A DNA stretch of 64,000 nt from Luteimonas fraxinea (GCF_021233355.1 NZ_CP089507.1:3287001-3351000), one strand, 5' to 3'. Shown: positions 1 through 8,376, counted from the stretch's first letter. Notes: generated by a model not told the origin, from the letters alone. Translations and numbers: made by a program.

Positions 1-360
1 CGCGCCGGCGGCCACGCCTTCGACGTTGAGGATCGGCACCACACCGCCGATGACCGACGGGAACTGGATGAGGCCGGACTTGGCGAGATCTTCCGGCGGC
101 AGCGGGGCGTCGGACGAGCCGAAGTCCACGGTGCCGGCCTTGATCTGGGCGATGCCGCCGCCCGATCCGATCGACTGGTAGTTGATCTGCTTGCTGGTGG
201 CGGTGCGGTAGTCGGCCGACCAGCGGGTCATGGCCGGATAGACGAACGATGCGCCTGCGCCGGTCACGTCGTTGGCCATGGCGGGAGCGGCGAACGTGGT
301 CGCCAGCAGCGTGGTCGACAGCGCGACAGCCGCGACACGGTTCTTGAGCAGTGCGTACAT
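1..360 (-). CDS. pstS: Phosphate ABC transporter substrate-binding protein PstS (N-terminal part)
   Basis: The periplasmic phosphate-binding protein of the high-affinity Pst transporter hands phosphate to the PstCAB permease. Only the first ~120 residues lie in the window; the gene runs off the left edge. The start MYALLKNRV opens a Sec signal peptide ending near APAMA, followed by the PstS hallmarks GAGASFVYPAM, YQSIGSGGGIAQI and DFGSSDAPL, which form the phosphate pocket in this family. It is divergent from a phosphate-selective porin, and Pho-box half-sites lie just upstream, so PhoB control under phosphate starvation is expected. Confidence 0.95.
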   Translation of the reverse strand, partial: MYALLKNRVAAVALSTTLLATTFAAPAMANDVTGAGASFVYPAMTRWSADYRTATSKQINYQSIGSGGGIAQIKAGTVDFGSSDAPLPPEDLAKSGLIQFPSVIGGVVPILNVEGVAAGA

Positions 361-420
361 GGGGTTCCCTGGAGTGTTGGACGGCCTGTGTCGCCGCGAG
401 GCGTATTCAACGCAGCGCGC

Positions 421-460
421 ATGACATTTCCGCGACAGGCCGATGACCGCCCGATGACGT
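421..460 (-). promoter_or_regulatory. Pho box array upstream of pstS (four half-sites)
   Basis: Read on the minus strand, four 7-base units fall every 11 bases: ACGTCAT (454-460), CGGTCAT (443-449), CTGTCGC (432-438) and ATGTCAT (421-427). This is the 7+4 spacing of tandem PhoB half-sites (consensus CTGTCAT). A weak -10-like TTGAAT follows at 405-410, about 11 bases after the last unit, which is the normal PhoB promoter geometry. The array starts 60 bases before the pstS start codon. Confidence 0.8.
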
Positions 461-494
461 GTGCAATCACGCATTCCCGCTGGGCCCGACAGGG

Positions 495-534
495 ATGTCA
501 TCGGACTGTCATGTGGATGCCATCGCAGTGTCAG
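495..534 (+). promoter_or_regulatory. Pho box array upstream of the phosphate porin (four half-sites)
   Basis: Four 7-base units spaced exactly 11 bases apart on the plus strand: ATGTCAT (495-501), CTGTCAT (506-512), ATGCCAT (517-523) and GTGTCAG (528-534). Two full PhoB boxes in tandem are implied. They point toward the porin, whose ATG is at 651. No good -10 is visible after the last unit; CAGTCT at 545-550 is in the right place but weak. Confidence 0.8.
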
Positions 535-650
535 CAAACCTGCGCAGTCTGCGCACCGTCGCTAACGAGCGCTTAACGCCACGACGGTCGGAGCCGACGT
601 GGCCTGCATGCGGCGGGCGATCCAAACCTCACTCTCCTCGGGAATCCACC

Positions 651-1955
651 ATGCGTCATTCCATCCTGGCCGCGTCCGTCGCACTCGCCGTCGCGTCCGT
701 CTCGTTCTCCGCCGCCGCCCAGAGCCAGAACCGGGAGTCCGAAGTCGCCCTGCTGCGAGCGCAGCTGGCCGAAATGCAGGCCAAGATCGACGCGCTCGAA
801 GTCCGCACCGACGCGCAGTCCGACATCAACATCGGCACGCAGGAGAGCCTGGACAAGATGGCGACCACGATGCCGGTCGTCGACACCAAGGGCGGCCTGA
901 AGGTCACCTCGGCCGACAAGAAGTTCGAGTTCTCGGCGGGTGGCCGCATCCACTTCGATGCCTACGCCTTCGACCGCGACGAAGCCGCGACCACCGGCAC
1001 CACCGAATTCCGCCGCGCGCGCATCACGCTGCAGGGCAAGGCCTACGGCTGGGATTACAAGTTCGAACAGGACTTCGCGGCCGGCAGCGGCCTCGACGGC
1101 TTCCGCGACGTCTACATCGCCAAGTCGGCGCTGGGCGGCAAGTTCACCATCGGTCACTTCAAGCCCTACCGCTCGATGGAAGAGCTGACCAGCTCCAACG
1201 AAATCCTGATGATGGAGCGTCCGTTCGCATCGGCGACCGGCCTGTTCAACGGCCGCCAGTTCCAGCAGGGCGTGGGTTACATGCGCGCCGATGGCAACTA
1301 CACCGCCGGCCTGTCGGTGTTCAATCTGCGCAGCGCCTCCGGCTCCCGCAACGAAGGCGTCGGCGCTGCCGGCCGCTTTACGTTCGCGCCGATCAACACC
1401 GAAGACAGCACGCTGCACTTCGGCGGCTGGGCCAGCCAGGAAAACGTCAACCAGGGTTCGACTGACCTGACCTTCGCGGCCAACTACGCAGGCCGTCGCG
1501 GCCCGGCGCAGACGATCGCCACCACCACCGCGGGCAGCCGCAACCAGGTCACTGCAGTTGGCGTCGAAGCCGCCGGCTCGTTCGGTCCGCTGTTCTTCCA
1601 GGCCGAGTACGCCAACGCCACCTACGGCCGTCCGCTGGGCGCCGACCAGGACGTTGCCACGTGGTACGTGCAGGGCAGCTGGCTGCTCAACGGCGGCCAC
1701 AAGGCCTACAAGCCGGCCAACGGCATCTTCGCGTCGCCCAAGGTGGCCGACACGGGTCTGTGGGAACTCACCGCGCGCTATGACACGGTCGAAAACAAGG
1801 ACATCCGCAACATGGATGTCAGCAGCTGGATCGTCGGCATGAACTACTACGTCAATCCGAACCTGCGCTTCATGTTCAACTACACGAAGGGCGACAACAC
1901 CTTCACCGGTGACGAGACCGGCCAGTACGCACTGCGTACGCAGTTCTCGTTCTGA
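651..1955 (+). CDS. Phosphate-selective porin O/P family outer-membrane protein
   Basis: A 434-residue outer-membrane porin of the OprO/OprP family, which passes phosphate or polyphosphate into the periplasm. It has a signal peptide (MRHSILAAS... ending at SAAAQ), a short heptad-like coiled coil at about residues 25-55 (EVALLRAQLAEMQAKIDALE), then a beta-barrel rich in alternating aromatic strands, e.g. RIHFDAYAFDRDEA and AGRFTFAPIN, ending in the aromatic residue expected of outer-membrane proteins (RTQFSF). The ATG at 651 was chosen because it begins the signal peptide; upstream in-frame codons cross the Pho box region. Its divergent partner is pstS, so outer-membrane entry and periplasmic capture of phosphate are probably co-induced. 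Specificity (phosphate or polyphosphate) cannot be read. Confidence 0.9.
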   Translation: MRHSILAASVALAVASVSFSAAAQSQNRESEVALLRAQLAEMQAKIDALEVRTDAQSDINIGTQESLDKMATTMPVVDTKGGLKVTSADKKFEFSAGGRIHFDAYAFDRDEAATTGTTEFRRARITLQGKAYGWDYKFEQDFAAGSGLDGFRDVYIAKSALGGKFTIGHFKPYRSMEELTSSNEILMMERPFASATGLFNGRQFQQGVGYMRADGNYTAGLSVFNLRSASGSRNEGVGAAGRFTFAPINTEDSTLHFGGWASQENVNQGSTDLTFAANYAGRRGPAQTIATTTAGSRNQVTAVGVEAAGSFGPLFFQAEYANATYGRPLGADQDVATWYVQGSWLLNGGHKAYKPANGIFASPKVADTGLWELTARYDTVENKDIRNMDVSSWIVGMNYYVNPNLRFMFNYTKGDNTFTGDETGQYALRTQFSF

Positions 1956-1977
1956 TCGAAGCGGCACGTTTGACCGG

Positions 1978-2013
1978 AAGGCCCGCGGCGCAAGTTGCGG
2001 GCCTTTCCTTTTG
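1978..2013 (+). terminator. Rho-independent terminator of the porin gene
   Basis: Perfect 9-bp stem AAGGCCCGC / GCGGGCCTT (1978-1986 and 1997-2005) with a 10-base loop, followed by the T-rich TCCTTTTGT, 22 bases after the porin stop codon. Confidence 0.85.
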
Positions 2014-2043
2014 TACGGACATCATGTCGTCCGCGCTCTTCTT

Positions 2044-2216
2044 CGATGCACCTCTCCCTCCGGGAGAGGTCGATGCGCGTTGCGCATCGGGTGAGGGCGG
2101 GGCTTTCCTAGATGATTCCAGAGCGTTGTCGTCCGTCCCCGCCTGACCCGCAGTTCGGCTGTTGAAAGCCTCGGCATTCTCTTTCGGCACCTTCTACCGG
2201 AGGGAGAAGGCGTGTC
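2044..2216. repeat. Dispersed intergenic palindromic repeat, CTCTCCC/GGGAGAG type
   Basis: This gap holds CCTCTCCC-TCC-GGGAGAGG (2048-2066), then GATGCGCG-TT-CGCATC and GGTGAGGGCG, and at the far end a related GAGGGAGAAGG. The same elements recur at 23838-23910 and 23987-24028. No gene is visible here. The family is known to me as common intergenic repeats in xanthomonads; its function is unknown. Confidence 0.7.
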
Positions 2217-2233
2217 ATGAAGTCCTCAAGCGT

Positions 2234-3466
2234 TCACCGCGTCGCCGATGCATCCGCCACCGCCACCGCCTGCGCTTCCCGGATGACGCGCAACAGATTC
2301 CCGCTCCACATCGCTTCGATCTGTGCTTCGGTGTAGCCGGCCTCGAGCAGCCGCTCAGTGATCTTCGGCAGATCCGACACGTCTTCCAGACCGACCACGC
2401 CACCGCCGCCGTCCCAGTCCGCACCGAAGCCGACATGCTCGGGCCCGGCGACTTCGATGATGTGCAGGATGTGGGCGAAATAATCGTCCAGCGTGGCCTT
2501 CTTCAGGCCGTGCTTCGCATCCAGCTCGCCACGCAGGCGATCGAACTCGTCGTAGTTGGCTTCGCTCAGATTCGCGCGGCCGCCGAAGCGCTCGTACAAC
2601 GCGCGCAGATCGCTCTGGTATGCCGGCGTCGCGCCGGTGTCGATCAGATAGCTGCCCAGCGAGTTCACCAGGATCACGCCTCCGTGCTCGGCCAGCGTGC
2701 GGATGCGTGCATCGTCGATGTTGCGCGGGTGTTCGTGGATCGCGTCCGCGCCGGTGTGGCTGAGGATGATCGGCGCCTTCGACAGCGCGATCAGCTGGTC
2801 GAACACGGCATCAGACGCGTGTGAATGGTCGAGCACGATGCCCAGCCGGTTGGCCTCGGCGACGAGTGCGCGGCCCTTGTCGCTGAGCCCGTTCCATTCG
2901 GGCGGCGTGCTCGCCGAATCGGCGAAGTCGTTGTTCGAGGTGTGCACCAGGCCGAGCACACGCACGCCGAGGCGGTGATACAGCGCGAGCAGCGACGGGT
3001 CGGCGCTCAGCGGCGACGCGTTCTCGATACTGATGTAGACCACGCGCTTGCCGGCATCGCGGATGCGCGCGGCGTCGTCCGCGGTCAGGGCGAGCTCGAA
3101 GCTGTCGGGATGCGCGGCCAGCAGCTCGCGGATCTCGACCAGCCGCACCAGGCTCGCGTCACGCGCCGCGCGATCGTCTTCGGGCGTGCGTCCGCGCTGA
3201 CCGGTGTAGATCACCCACAGGCCGCCGTCGAGGCCGCCTTCGATCATCTTCGGCAGATCGACCTGACTGGCGGTCGGCGGGGTGTCGTTGCGCTGCAGGA
3301 TGTCCCAGCCGTCGCGGCCGAAGAAACTCGGCGTGTCGAGATGACTGTCGAGGGTGAGGATGCGTTCGTGCAGGGCGCGTGCTTCGGCGGAGACGGTGTC
3401 GTCGGCCAGCGCGGGCGCGCAGGCGAGCGACAGGGCGAGGGCGAGACCGGACAGCAGTGGTTTCAT
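2234..3466 (-). CDS. Secreted dipeptidase, peptidase family M19 (membrane/renal dipeptidase)
   Basis: A 410-residue zinc dipeptidase that splits dipeptides, probably in the periplasm. The start at 3466 (MKPLLSGLALALS) gives a Sec signal peptide ending at APALA; the longer in-frame reading upstream lacks a signal. Metal-site motifs of the M19 family are present: HxD in LDSHLDTP, the bridging Glu in VYISIENASPL, His in LDHSHASD and LSHTGADAIHEHPRN. It is divergent from a secreted M28 peptidase, so the pair may trim peptides consecutively. Activity on beta-lactams or D-amino-acid dipeptides, known for some relatives, cannot be judged. Confidence 0.92.
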   Translation of the reverse strand: MKPLLSGLALALSLACAPALADDTVSAEARALHERILTLDSHLDTPSFFGRDGWDILQRNDTPPTASQVDLPKMIEGGLDGGLWVIYTGQRGRTPEDDRAARDASLVRLVEIRELLAAHPDSFELALTADDAARIRDAGKRVVYISIENASPLSADPSLLALYHRLGVRVLGLVHTSNNDFADSASTPPEWNGLSDKGRALVAEANRLGIVLDHSHASDAVFDQLIALSKAPIILSHTGADAIHEHPRNIDDARIRTLAEHGGVILVNSLGSYLIDTGATPAYQSDLRALYERFGGRANLSEANYDEFDRLRGELDAKHGLKKATLDDYFAHILHIIEVAGPEHVGFGADWDGGGGVVGLEDVSDLPKITERLLEAGYTEAQIEAMWSGNLLRVIREAQAVAVADASATR

Positions 3467-3692
3467 GCGGGCGCGTCGGTGATGGGTCCGTGCCGATGGT
3501 CGCATCCCGCGCGGCCGCGGTGCATGCGTCGACGGACTGGCGACATGCCCGTGCCGCACGGTCAAGTGCCGTCGTGCGCCACTCCCGCGGCGCGGGAGGC
3601 GGGTAGCATGGGCGGCCGCGTCGCGGGAGGCGGTGCCGACACCGGTCCTCCGTGCATCGCGGGCCATCGTTCCGATTTTTCCGGGGAGTTCC

Positions 3693-5324
3693 GTGAGCAA
3701 GCCGCAATCCAACCGTATCCGTCTGCTGCAGGCGGCCATGGCCACCGTCGCCCTCGTGCCGTGCCTGGCCTTCGCGCAGACGGTCGAGCCGGTCGATCTC
3801 GATGTGGTCGCGCAGATCCGCCACGAAGCGTTCAACCGCTCGCAGGTCGCGGCCAATCTCAAGGAACTGACCGAAACCATCGGCCCGCGCCTGACCAATT
3901 CGCCGGCCTACGTGCGGTCCAGCGAATGGGCGCGTGGCAAGCTGACCGGTTACGGCCTGACCGATGTGCGCGACGAGGTCTACGACCCGGCCTTCGGCCG
4001 CGGCTGGGAATTCCGCGCCTCGCGCGTCGAACTGCTCGCGCCGCGCGAACTGCCGATCCACGCGCTGCCCAAGGCGTGGACGCCGGGCACCGATGGTCCG
4101 GTCGAAGGCGAGCTGGTGCGCGCCTCGTTCAAGACCATCGAGGACATCGAGAAGCAGCGCGGCAAGCTCGCCGGCAAGATCGTGCTGCTCGATGAAGCGC
4201 GCGCCTACAAGCCCGCCGACAAGCCCGACTTCCGCCGCCACACCGAGGAAGACCTCGGCGAGCTGCAGACCTTCCCGGTGCCGCAGGACCGCGATCCCGA
4301 CGCGCAGAACAAGCGCCTCGACGAGTACCGCAAGCGCCAGGAACTGGTGCGCGCGCTCAACACCTTCTTCGCCGAGGAGGGCGTGCTGGCGACGCTGTCG
4401 ATCAGCTCCTGGGACAACGGCATCGTCCGGGTGATGGGCGGCGGTGGCCGCAAGGCCGGCGATCCCGAAGGCGTGCCCGATCTCGTGGTCGCGGCCGAGC
4501 ACTACAACCAGCTGGTGCGCGCCGTCGACAACAAGCAGGCACCGCGTCTGCGCGTCGACGTGCAGGCACGTTTCACCAGCGATGCCGATCTGCCTGCGAC
4601 CAACACCTTCGCCGAACTGCGCGGCAGCTCGAAGGCGAACGAGACGGTGATCATCGGCGCGCATCTCGACTCCTGGCATACCGGCACCGGCGCAGCCGAC
4701 AACGGCGCGGGCGTGGTCGTGATGATGGAGGCGATGCGCATTCTGAAAGCGATCGATGCGCGCCCGAAGCGCACGATCCGCATCGCGCTGTGGGGCGGCG
4801 AAGAGCAGGGCCTGCACGGCTCGGCCGGCTACGTCGCGAAATACCTGGCCGACTGGCCGGCGCCGACCGATCCCGAGCAGATCGCACTGCCGCGCGCGTT
4901 CCAGCGCGGCACCGGCCCGCTGCAGCGCCGCGCCGGTTACGACCGTTTCTCGACCTACTTCAACTTCGACAACGGCACCGGCCGCATCCGCGGCATCTAC
5001 GCGCAGGAAAACCACGCGGCGGTGCCGGTGTTCCGCGCCTGGCTGGAACCGTTCGCCGATCTCGGCGCGACAGTCGTGACGACGCGCAACACCGGCAGCA
5101 CCGACCACATCTCGTTCGACCGCGTCGGCCTGCCGGGTTTCCAGTTCGTGCAGGACCCGGCCGACTATTTCAGCCACGTCCACCACACGCATCTCGACAC
5201 CTATGACCATGTGGTGCCGGACGACCTGAAGCAGGCCGCGGCGATCATCGCCTCGTTCGCGTACCACGCGGCGATGCGCGATGAGCGCCTGCCGCGGAAG
5301 CCGTTTAGCGAGCGGGATGAGTGA
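3693..5324 (+). CDS. Secreted M28 family zinc peptidase (carboxypeptidase Q-like)
   Basis: A 543-residue exported metallopeptidase. The GTG at 3693 is preceded by GGGGAG (3683-3688) and begins a signal peptide ending at LAFAQ; the longer reading from 3633 lacks a ribosome site. The co-catalytic zinc ligands appear in order: GAHLDSW (His, Asp), AADNGAG (bridging Asp), GGEEQG (Glu pair), STDHISF (Asp) and HHTHLDTYD (His). An inserted segment between about residues 130 and 300 fits the PA domain found in this family. It probably releases amino acids from dipeptides or peptides in the periplasm or medium, matching the divergent M19 dipeptidase. Confidence 0.9.
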   Translation: MSKPQSNRIRLLQAAMATVALVPCLAFAQTVEPVDLDVVAQIRHEAFNRSQVAANLKELTETIGPRLTNSPAYVRSSEWARGKLTGYGLTDVRDEVYDPAFGRGWEFRASRVELLAPRELPIHALPKAWTPGTDGPVEGELVRASFKTIEDIEKQRGKLAGKIVLLDEARAYKPADKPDFRRHTEEDLGELQTFPVPQDRDPDAQNKRLDEYRKRQELVRALNTFFAEEGVLATLSISSWDNGIVRVMGGGGRKAGDPEGVPDLVVAAEHYNQLVRAVDNKQAPRLRVDVQARFTSDADLPATNTFAELRGSSKANETVIIGAHLDSWHTGTGAADNGAGVVVMMEAMRILKAIDARPKRTIRIALWGGEEQGLHGSAGYVAKYLADWPAPTDPEQIALPRAFQRGTGPLQRRAGYDRFSTYFNFDNGTGRIRGIYAQENHAAVPVFRAWLEPFADLGATVVTTRNTGSTDHISFDRVGLPGFQFVQDPADYFSHVHHTHLDTYDHVVPDDLKQAAAIIASFAYHAAMRDERLPRKPFSERDE

Positions 5325-5375
5325 TGGGGTGCGCGACGGTTTGGTCCGTGGCGCACAGTTGTAGCCAAACCTTCT

Positions 5376-5500
5376 ACCGTCGCCCCAGCAAACGCTGGGG
5401 CCCATTTTGATCTGAAGCTTTACAGCGAAGATGGATCCCAGCGTGACCAGACATGCGTCTGTTGAAAGCCGCTGGGATGACGAGCCTAGCAATCGCTGAG
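5376..5500. repeat. Dispersed palindromic repeat, CCCAGC/GCTGGG type
   Basis: Hairpin GCCCCAGC-AAAC-GCTGGGGC (5382-5401) followed by CCATTTTGATCTGAAGC, then a second degenerate element with GATCCCAGCG at its start and CGCTGGGATGACGAG at its end. The same family occurs at 10127-10188 and, inverted, at 51706-51752. It lies between the convergent M28 peptidase and nth genes and could serve as a terminator. Confidence 0.65.
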
Positions 5501-5507
5501 ACTGGGA

Positions 5508-6149
5508 TCAGACAGTTCCCACCGTCTTCTCCTTGAACCGGCACAGATCCCGCACCACGCACTTCGGGCAATCCGGCTTGCGCGCCTTGCACGTGTAGCG
5601 CCCGTGCAGGATCAGCCAATGGTGCGCGCCGAGCAGGAATTCCTCCGGAATCACCCGCATCAGCCGGTCCTCGACCGCGCGCACGTCCTTGCCTGGCGCG
5701 AGACCGGTGCGGTTCGACACGCGGAAGATATGCGTGTCCACCGCGATCGCCGGTTCGCCGAACACGGTGTTGAGCACCACGTTCGCGGTCTTGCGGCCGA
5801 CGCCCGGCAGCGCTTCGAGTGCGGCGCGATCGTTCGGCACCACGCCGCCGTGCTGCTCGACGAGGATGCGGCAGGCCGCGATGACATTTTTGGCCTTCGC
5901 GTTGAACAGGCCGATCGTCGAAATGTGGCGCTTGAGTGCGTCCTCGCCGAGATCGAGGATCGCCTGCGGCGTGTTCGTGACCGGATACAGCCGGCGGGTG
6001 GCCTTGTTGACGCCGACGTCGGTCGCCTGCGCCGACAGGATCACTGCGATCAGCAGTTCGAACGGCGTGGTGTATTCGAGTTCGGTCGTGGGCTCGGGAT
6101 CGATCTCGCGCAGCCGCGACAGAAATTCATGGATCTCCGCGCGCGTCAT
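5508..6149 (-). CDS. nth: Endonuclease III
   Basis: DNA glycosylase/AP lyase of base excision repair, acting on oxidised pyrimidines. The 213-residue form starting MTRAEIHEF aligns end to end with Escherichia coli Nth. Visible are the helix-hairpin-helix LPGVGRKTANVV with the catalytic Lys, the catalytic Asp in VDTHIFRVSNR, and the [4Fe-4S] ligands C-X6-C-X2-C-X5-C near the C terminus (CKARKPDCPKCVVRDLC). A GTG at 6197 overlaps the stop codon of the upstream 130-aa gene as GTGA and would add 16 residues; translation may in fact begin there through coupling. Confidence 0.95.
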   Translation of the reverse strand: MTRAEIHEFLSRLREIDPEPTTELEYTTPFELLIAVILSAQATDVGVNKATRRLYPVTNTPQAILDLGEDALKRHISTIGLFNAKAKNVIAACRILVEQHGGVVPNDRAALEALPGVGRKTANVVLNTVFGEPAIAVDTHIFRVSNRTGLAPGKDVRAVEDRLMRVIPEEFLLGAHHWLILHGRYTCKARKPDCPKCVVRDLCRFKEKTVGTV

Positions 6150-6193
6150 CGTCGGGCCGCGCCGTTTCGGCGCAGCGGTGTGCATCGAGGTGC

Positions 6194-6586
6194 TCACGGC
6201 GTGCCGCCTGCCGCGCGTGCCTTGGCACGGGCAAGAATCGCCGCAGCATTCGATGGCAGCGCCGGACGCGCCGGTACGGTGTCGGCAACTGCCTGCGGCG
6301 GGGCGGCGACACGTCGCGCGGCGTCGCGTTCCTCGGCGCGGCGGGCGAGTCGCGCGTTGCGTGCGTCGAAGCGCGCACGTGCGTCCCACGCGGTACGCAG
6401 CCGTGCACGCGTCGCGAGCAGCAATGTGCGCGCATTGGCATCGAGCGCGTCGGCGCATGTGTCCGGCCACGCCCCCATCAGGCCGACATCGATCGCGGCA
6501 TCGATATCGTCGTCGCGCAGCAACGCGGCGAGACGTTCGAGTGTGTCGGGGGATGGGGTGCTGGCGTCGGGCTGGCGGTGCGGCAT
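6194..6586 (-). CDS. Uncharacterised 130-aa alanine/arginine-rich protein
   Basis: I do not recognise this gene. It encodes a soluble, Ala- and Arg-rich protein with no signal or membrane segment: an acidic, helix-prone N-terminal half (LERLAALLRDDDIDAAID) and a strongly basic helical stretch (RFDARNARLARRAEERDAA), ending in NAAAILARAKARAAGG. It sits 14 bases after the enoyl-CoA hydratase gene and its stop overlaps a possible GTG start of nth, so all three are probably one transcript. The tail loosely resembles the Ala/Lys-rich C-terminal repeats of Rnf/Rsx electron-transport subunits, which are often next to nth, but none of the iron-sulfur motifs is present. Confidence 0.6.
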   Translation of the reverse strand: MPHRQPDASTPSPDTLERLAALLRDDDIDAAIDVGLMGAWPDTCADALDANARTLLLATRARLRTAWDARARFDARNARLARRAEERDAARRVAAPPQAVADTVPARPALPSNAAAILARAKARAAGGTP

Positions 6587-6600
6587 GGCGTGCGGGCGAC

Positions 6601-7383
6601 TCAGCGGTTCTGGAACTCGGGCTTGCGGCGTTCGAGGAAGGCGCGCGTGCCTTCGCGCATGTCCTCGGTGGCGAACATCAGGCCGAACTGCGCCGCTTCG
6701 AACGCCAGCCCTTCGCCGATCGCACTTTCGCCACCGGTATTGATGCAGTCGAGCACGCCGCGCAATGCGAGCGGGGCGGCGTTCGCCAGCTGTTCTGCAA
6801 GCGCCATCGTCTGCGCCTGCAGCTCAGCGGCCGGCGCAACGCGGTTGACGATGCCGAGCGCAAGCGCACGCTCGGCGTTGACCGGCGCGCCGGTCAGGCA
6901 CAGCTCCAGCGTGGCCGCGCGGCCGGCCAGACGCAGCAGGCGCTGGGTGCCGCCGAAGCCCGGAATCAGGCCGAGATTCACTTCCGGCTGGCCGACCTTG
7001 GCGGTATCGCTGGCGATCCGCAGATGGCAGCACATCGCCAGCTCCAGTCCGCCGCCCAGCGCGAAGCCGTTGACCATCGCGATCACCGGCTTGGGCAGGG
7101 TTTCGACCCGGCGCATCATCGCCTGGCCGCGCAATGCGAAATCGCGGCCTTCGACGGGGCGCAGGTCGGCAATTTCGGCGATGTCCGCACCGGCGACGAA
7201 CGCCTTGGGGCCGGCGCCGGTCAGCACCACGACGCGCACCGCGTCATCTGCCGCGGCATCGTCGAACGCGCGGTGCAGCGCGTCGAGCGTCGCCGAGTTC
7301 AAGGCATTCAGCTTGTCGGGCCGGTTGACGGTGATGACGCGCACGGCGCCCTGGTCTTCGATCAGCAGCGGGGATTCGGACAT
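6601..7383 (-). CDS. Enoyl-CoA hydratase (crotonase family)
   Basis: A 260-residue crotonase-fold enzyme that adds water to 2-enoyl-CoA in fatty-acid or amino-acid breakdown. Both catalytic glutamates of true hydratases are present, in GGGLELAMCC and GQPEVNLGLIPG, and the oxyanion-hole segments are AGADIAEIADL and the GG of FALGGG. Length matches the family. It heads a minus-strand cluster with the 130-aa unknown and nth. Substrate chain length cannot be inferred. A second crotonase at 10247-11005 lacks the first Glu and is likely an isomerase. Confidence 0.9.
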   Translation of the reverse strand: MSESPLLIEDQGAVRVITVNRPDKLNALNSATLDALHRAFDDAAADDAVRVVVLTGAGPKAFVAGADIAEIADLRPVEGRDFALRGQAMMRRVETLPKPVIAMVNGFALGGGLELAMCCHLRIASDTAKVGQPEVNLGLIPGFGGTQRLLRLAGRAATLELCLTGAPVNAERALALGIVNRVAPAAELQAQTMALAEQLANAAPLALRGVLDCINTGGESAIGEGLAFEAAQFGLMFATEDMREGTRAFLERRKPEFQNR

Positions 7384-7496
7384 GGAGACTCCAGGCGCAA
7401 AAGCGCCGCCCGTGGAACTTGTCGGGGCGGCCGCGGTCTAGTTGGGGGTCGTCAGTGGCGGTTAAGCCCTTCGACCGTTATCCTAGCGCGTCCATA

Positions 7497-7515
7497 GGGG
7501 GCGGTTCGACCGCCC
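7497..7515. other. Hairpin GGGGCGGT-TCG-ACCGCCCC between two divergent genes
   Basis: Perfect 8-bp stem with a 3-base loop, 50 bases before the Mip-like gene start. It would lie in that gene's 5' leader if transcription starts near the TATCCT at 7479-7484. There is no U tract, so it is not a standard terminator. Confidence 0.4.
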
Positions 7516-7564
7516 CTTCGCGCGACAGGCGATATTGAAATCTGACCTAGCGGAGATCCACGGA

Positions 7565-8257
7565 ATGAAGTTGCGTTTTATTGCGGCCGCCGTCGCGGCC
7601 ATCACGTTCAGCGGCGCGGCGTTCGCGCAGCAGGCGGCAGCCCCCGCGGCTAACGCGAACGATCGCACCACGCTCAGCTATGCGTTGGGTTTCGATCTTG
7701 GCAATCGTCTGGCGGAGACCGGTGAGTCGGTCGACGTCAACACGATCATCAAGGGCCTGCAGGACGGTCACGGTCGCAAGGACCCGACCTATACGCCTGA
7801 GCAGATGGGCACGGCCTACAACGCGTTCCAGCAGCGCATGCAGGCGAAGATCGTCACCGAGCGTCGCGCGGCGCTGACCCAGAACGAAGGTCAGGCCACC
7901 ACGTTCATCAACGAGTACAAGGCTCGCGAAGGCGTGGTCTCGCTGCCGAGCGGCGTGATGTACCGCGTCGTCGAAGCCGGCGCCGGTGCCAAGCCGACGA
8001 CCAGCAGCACCGTCGAAGTCGCCTACCAGGCCCTGATCGTGCCGGCCGGCATCGGTCTGAGCCAGGAAGACAAGACCCCGCCGTTCCGCGTGTCGGAAGC
8101 CCCGATCGCCGGTCTGCGCGAAGTGCTGCCGCTGATGCCGCTCAACGCGGTGTACGAAGTGGTGTTCCCGCCGGGCAAGTTCGTTACCGGTGAAGGCACG
8201 CAGGAAATCGCACGCCAGCCGGTCGGCGTGATGGTGAAGCTGCTCAGCACCCGCTGA
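7565..8257 (+). CDS. Periplasmic Mip/FkpA-like protein with degenerate FKBP domain
   Basis: A 230-residue exported protein. The start MKLRFIAAA gives a signal peptide ending AFAQ. Residues about 30-110 match the FKBP_N dimerisation domain of Mip/FkpA (SYALGFDLGNRL, IIKGLQDG, TPEQMGTAYNAFQQRM), followed by the connecting helix and GVVSLPSGVMYRVVEAG, the usual entry to the FKBP domain. In the C-terminal domain the catalytic signature DGxxFDSS is absent and the conserved Trp of the pocket floor (PGW) is replaced by Leu (AGLREVLPLMP). I infer a chaperone or scaffold role without prolyl isomerase activity. Confidence 0.8.
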   Translation: MKLRFIAAAVAAITFSGAAFAQQAAAPAANANDRTTLSYALGFDLGNRLAETGESVDVNTIIKGLQDGHGRKDPTYTPEQMGTAYNAFQQRMQAKIVTERRAALTQNEGQATTFINEYKAREGVVSLPSGVMYRVVEAGAGAKPTTSSTVEVAYQALIVPAGIGLSQEDKTPPFRVSEAPIAGLREVLPLMPLNAVYEVVFPPGKFVTGEGTQEIARQPVGVMVKLLSTR

Positions 8258-8280
8258 TCCGCACTGCGATACGCGATACC

Positions 8281-8310
8281 CGACGCCGACGTGCAAGCAC
8301 GTCGGCGTCG
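8281..8310 (+). terminator. Long hairpin after the Mip-like gene, possible terminator
   Basis: Perfect inverted repeat CGACGCCGACGTGC / GCACGTCGGCGTCG, 24 bases after the stop codon. It lacks a clear T tract, so it may act with Rho or as an RNA 3' end stabiliser. Confidence 0.5.
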
Positions 8311-8376
8311 TCGTATGTGGGATGCGTGCAATGCGAATACGTTCTCGCGTGCGCGGCGCCTGCGACGGTGCGCCGG

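Noticed and set aside
6194..6586. The 130-aa gene as rsxB/rnfB
   Set aside because: No ferredoxin cysteine motifs and only the low-complexity tail is similar.
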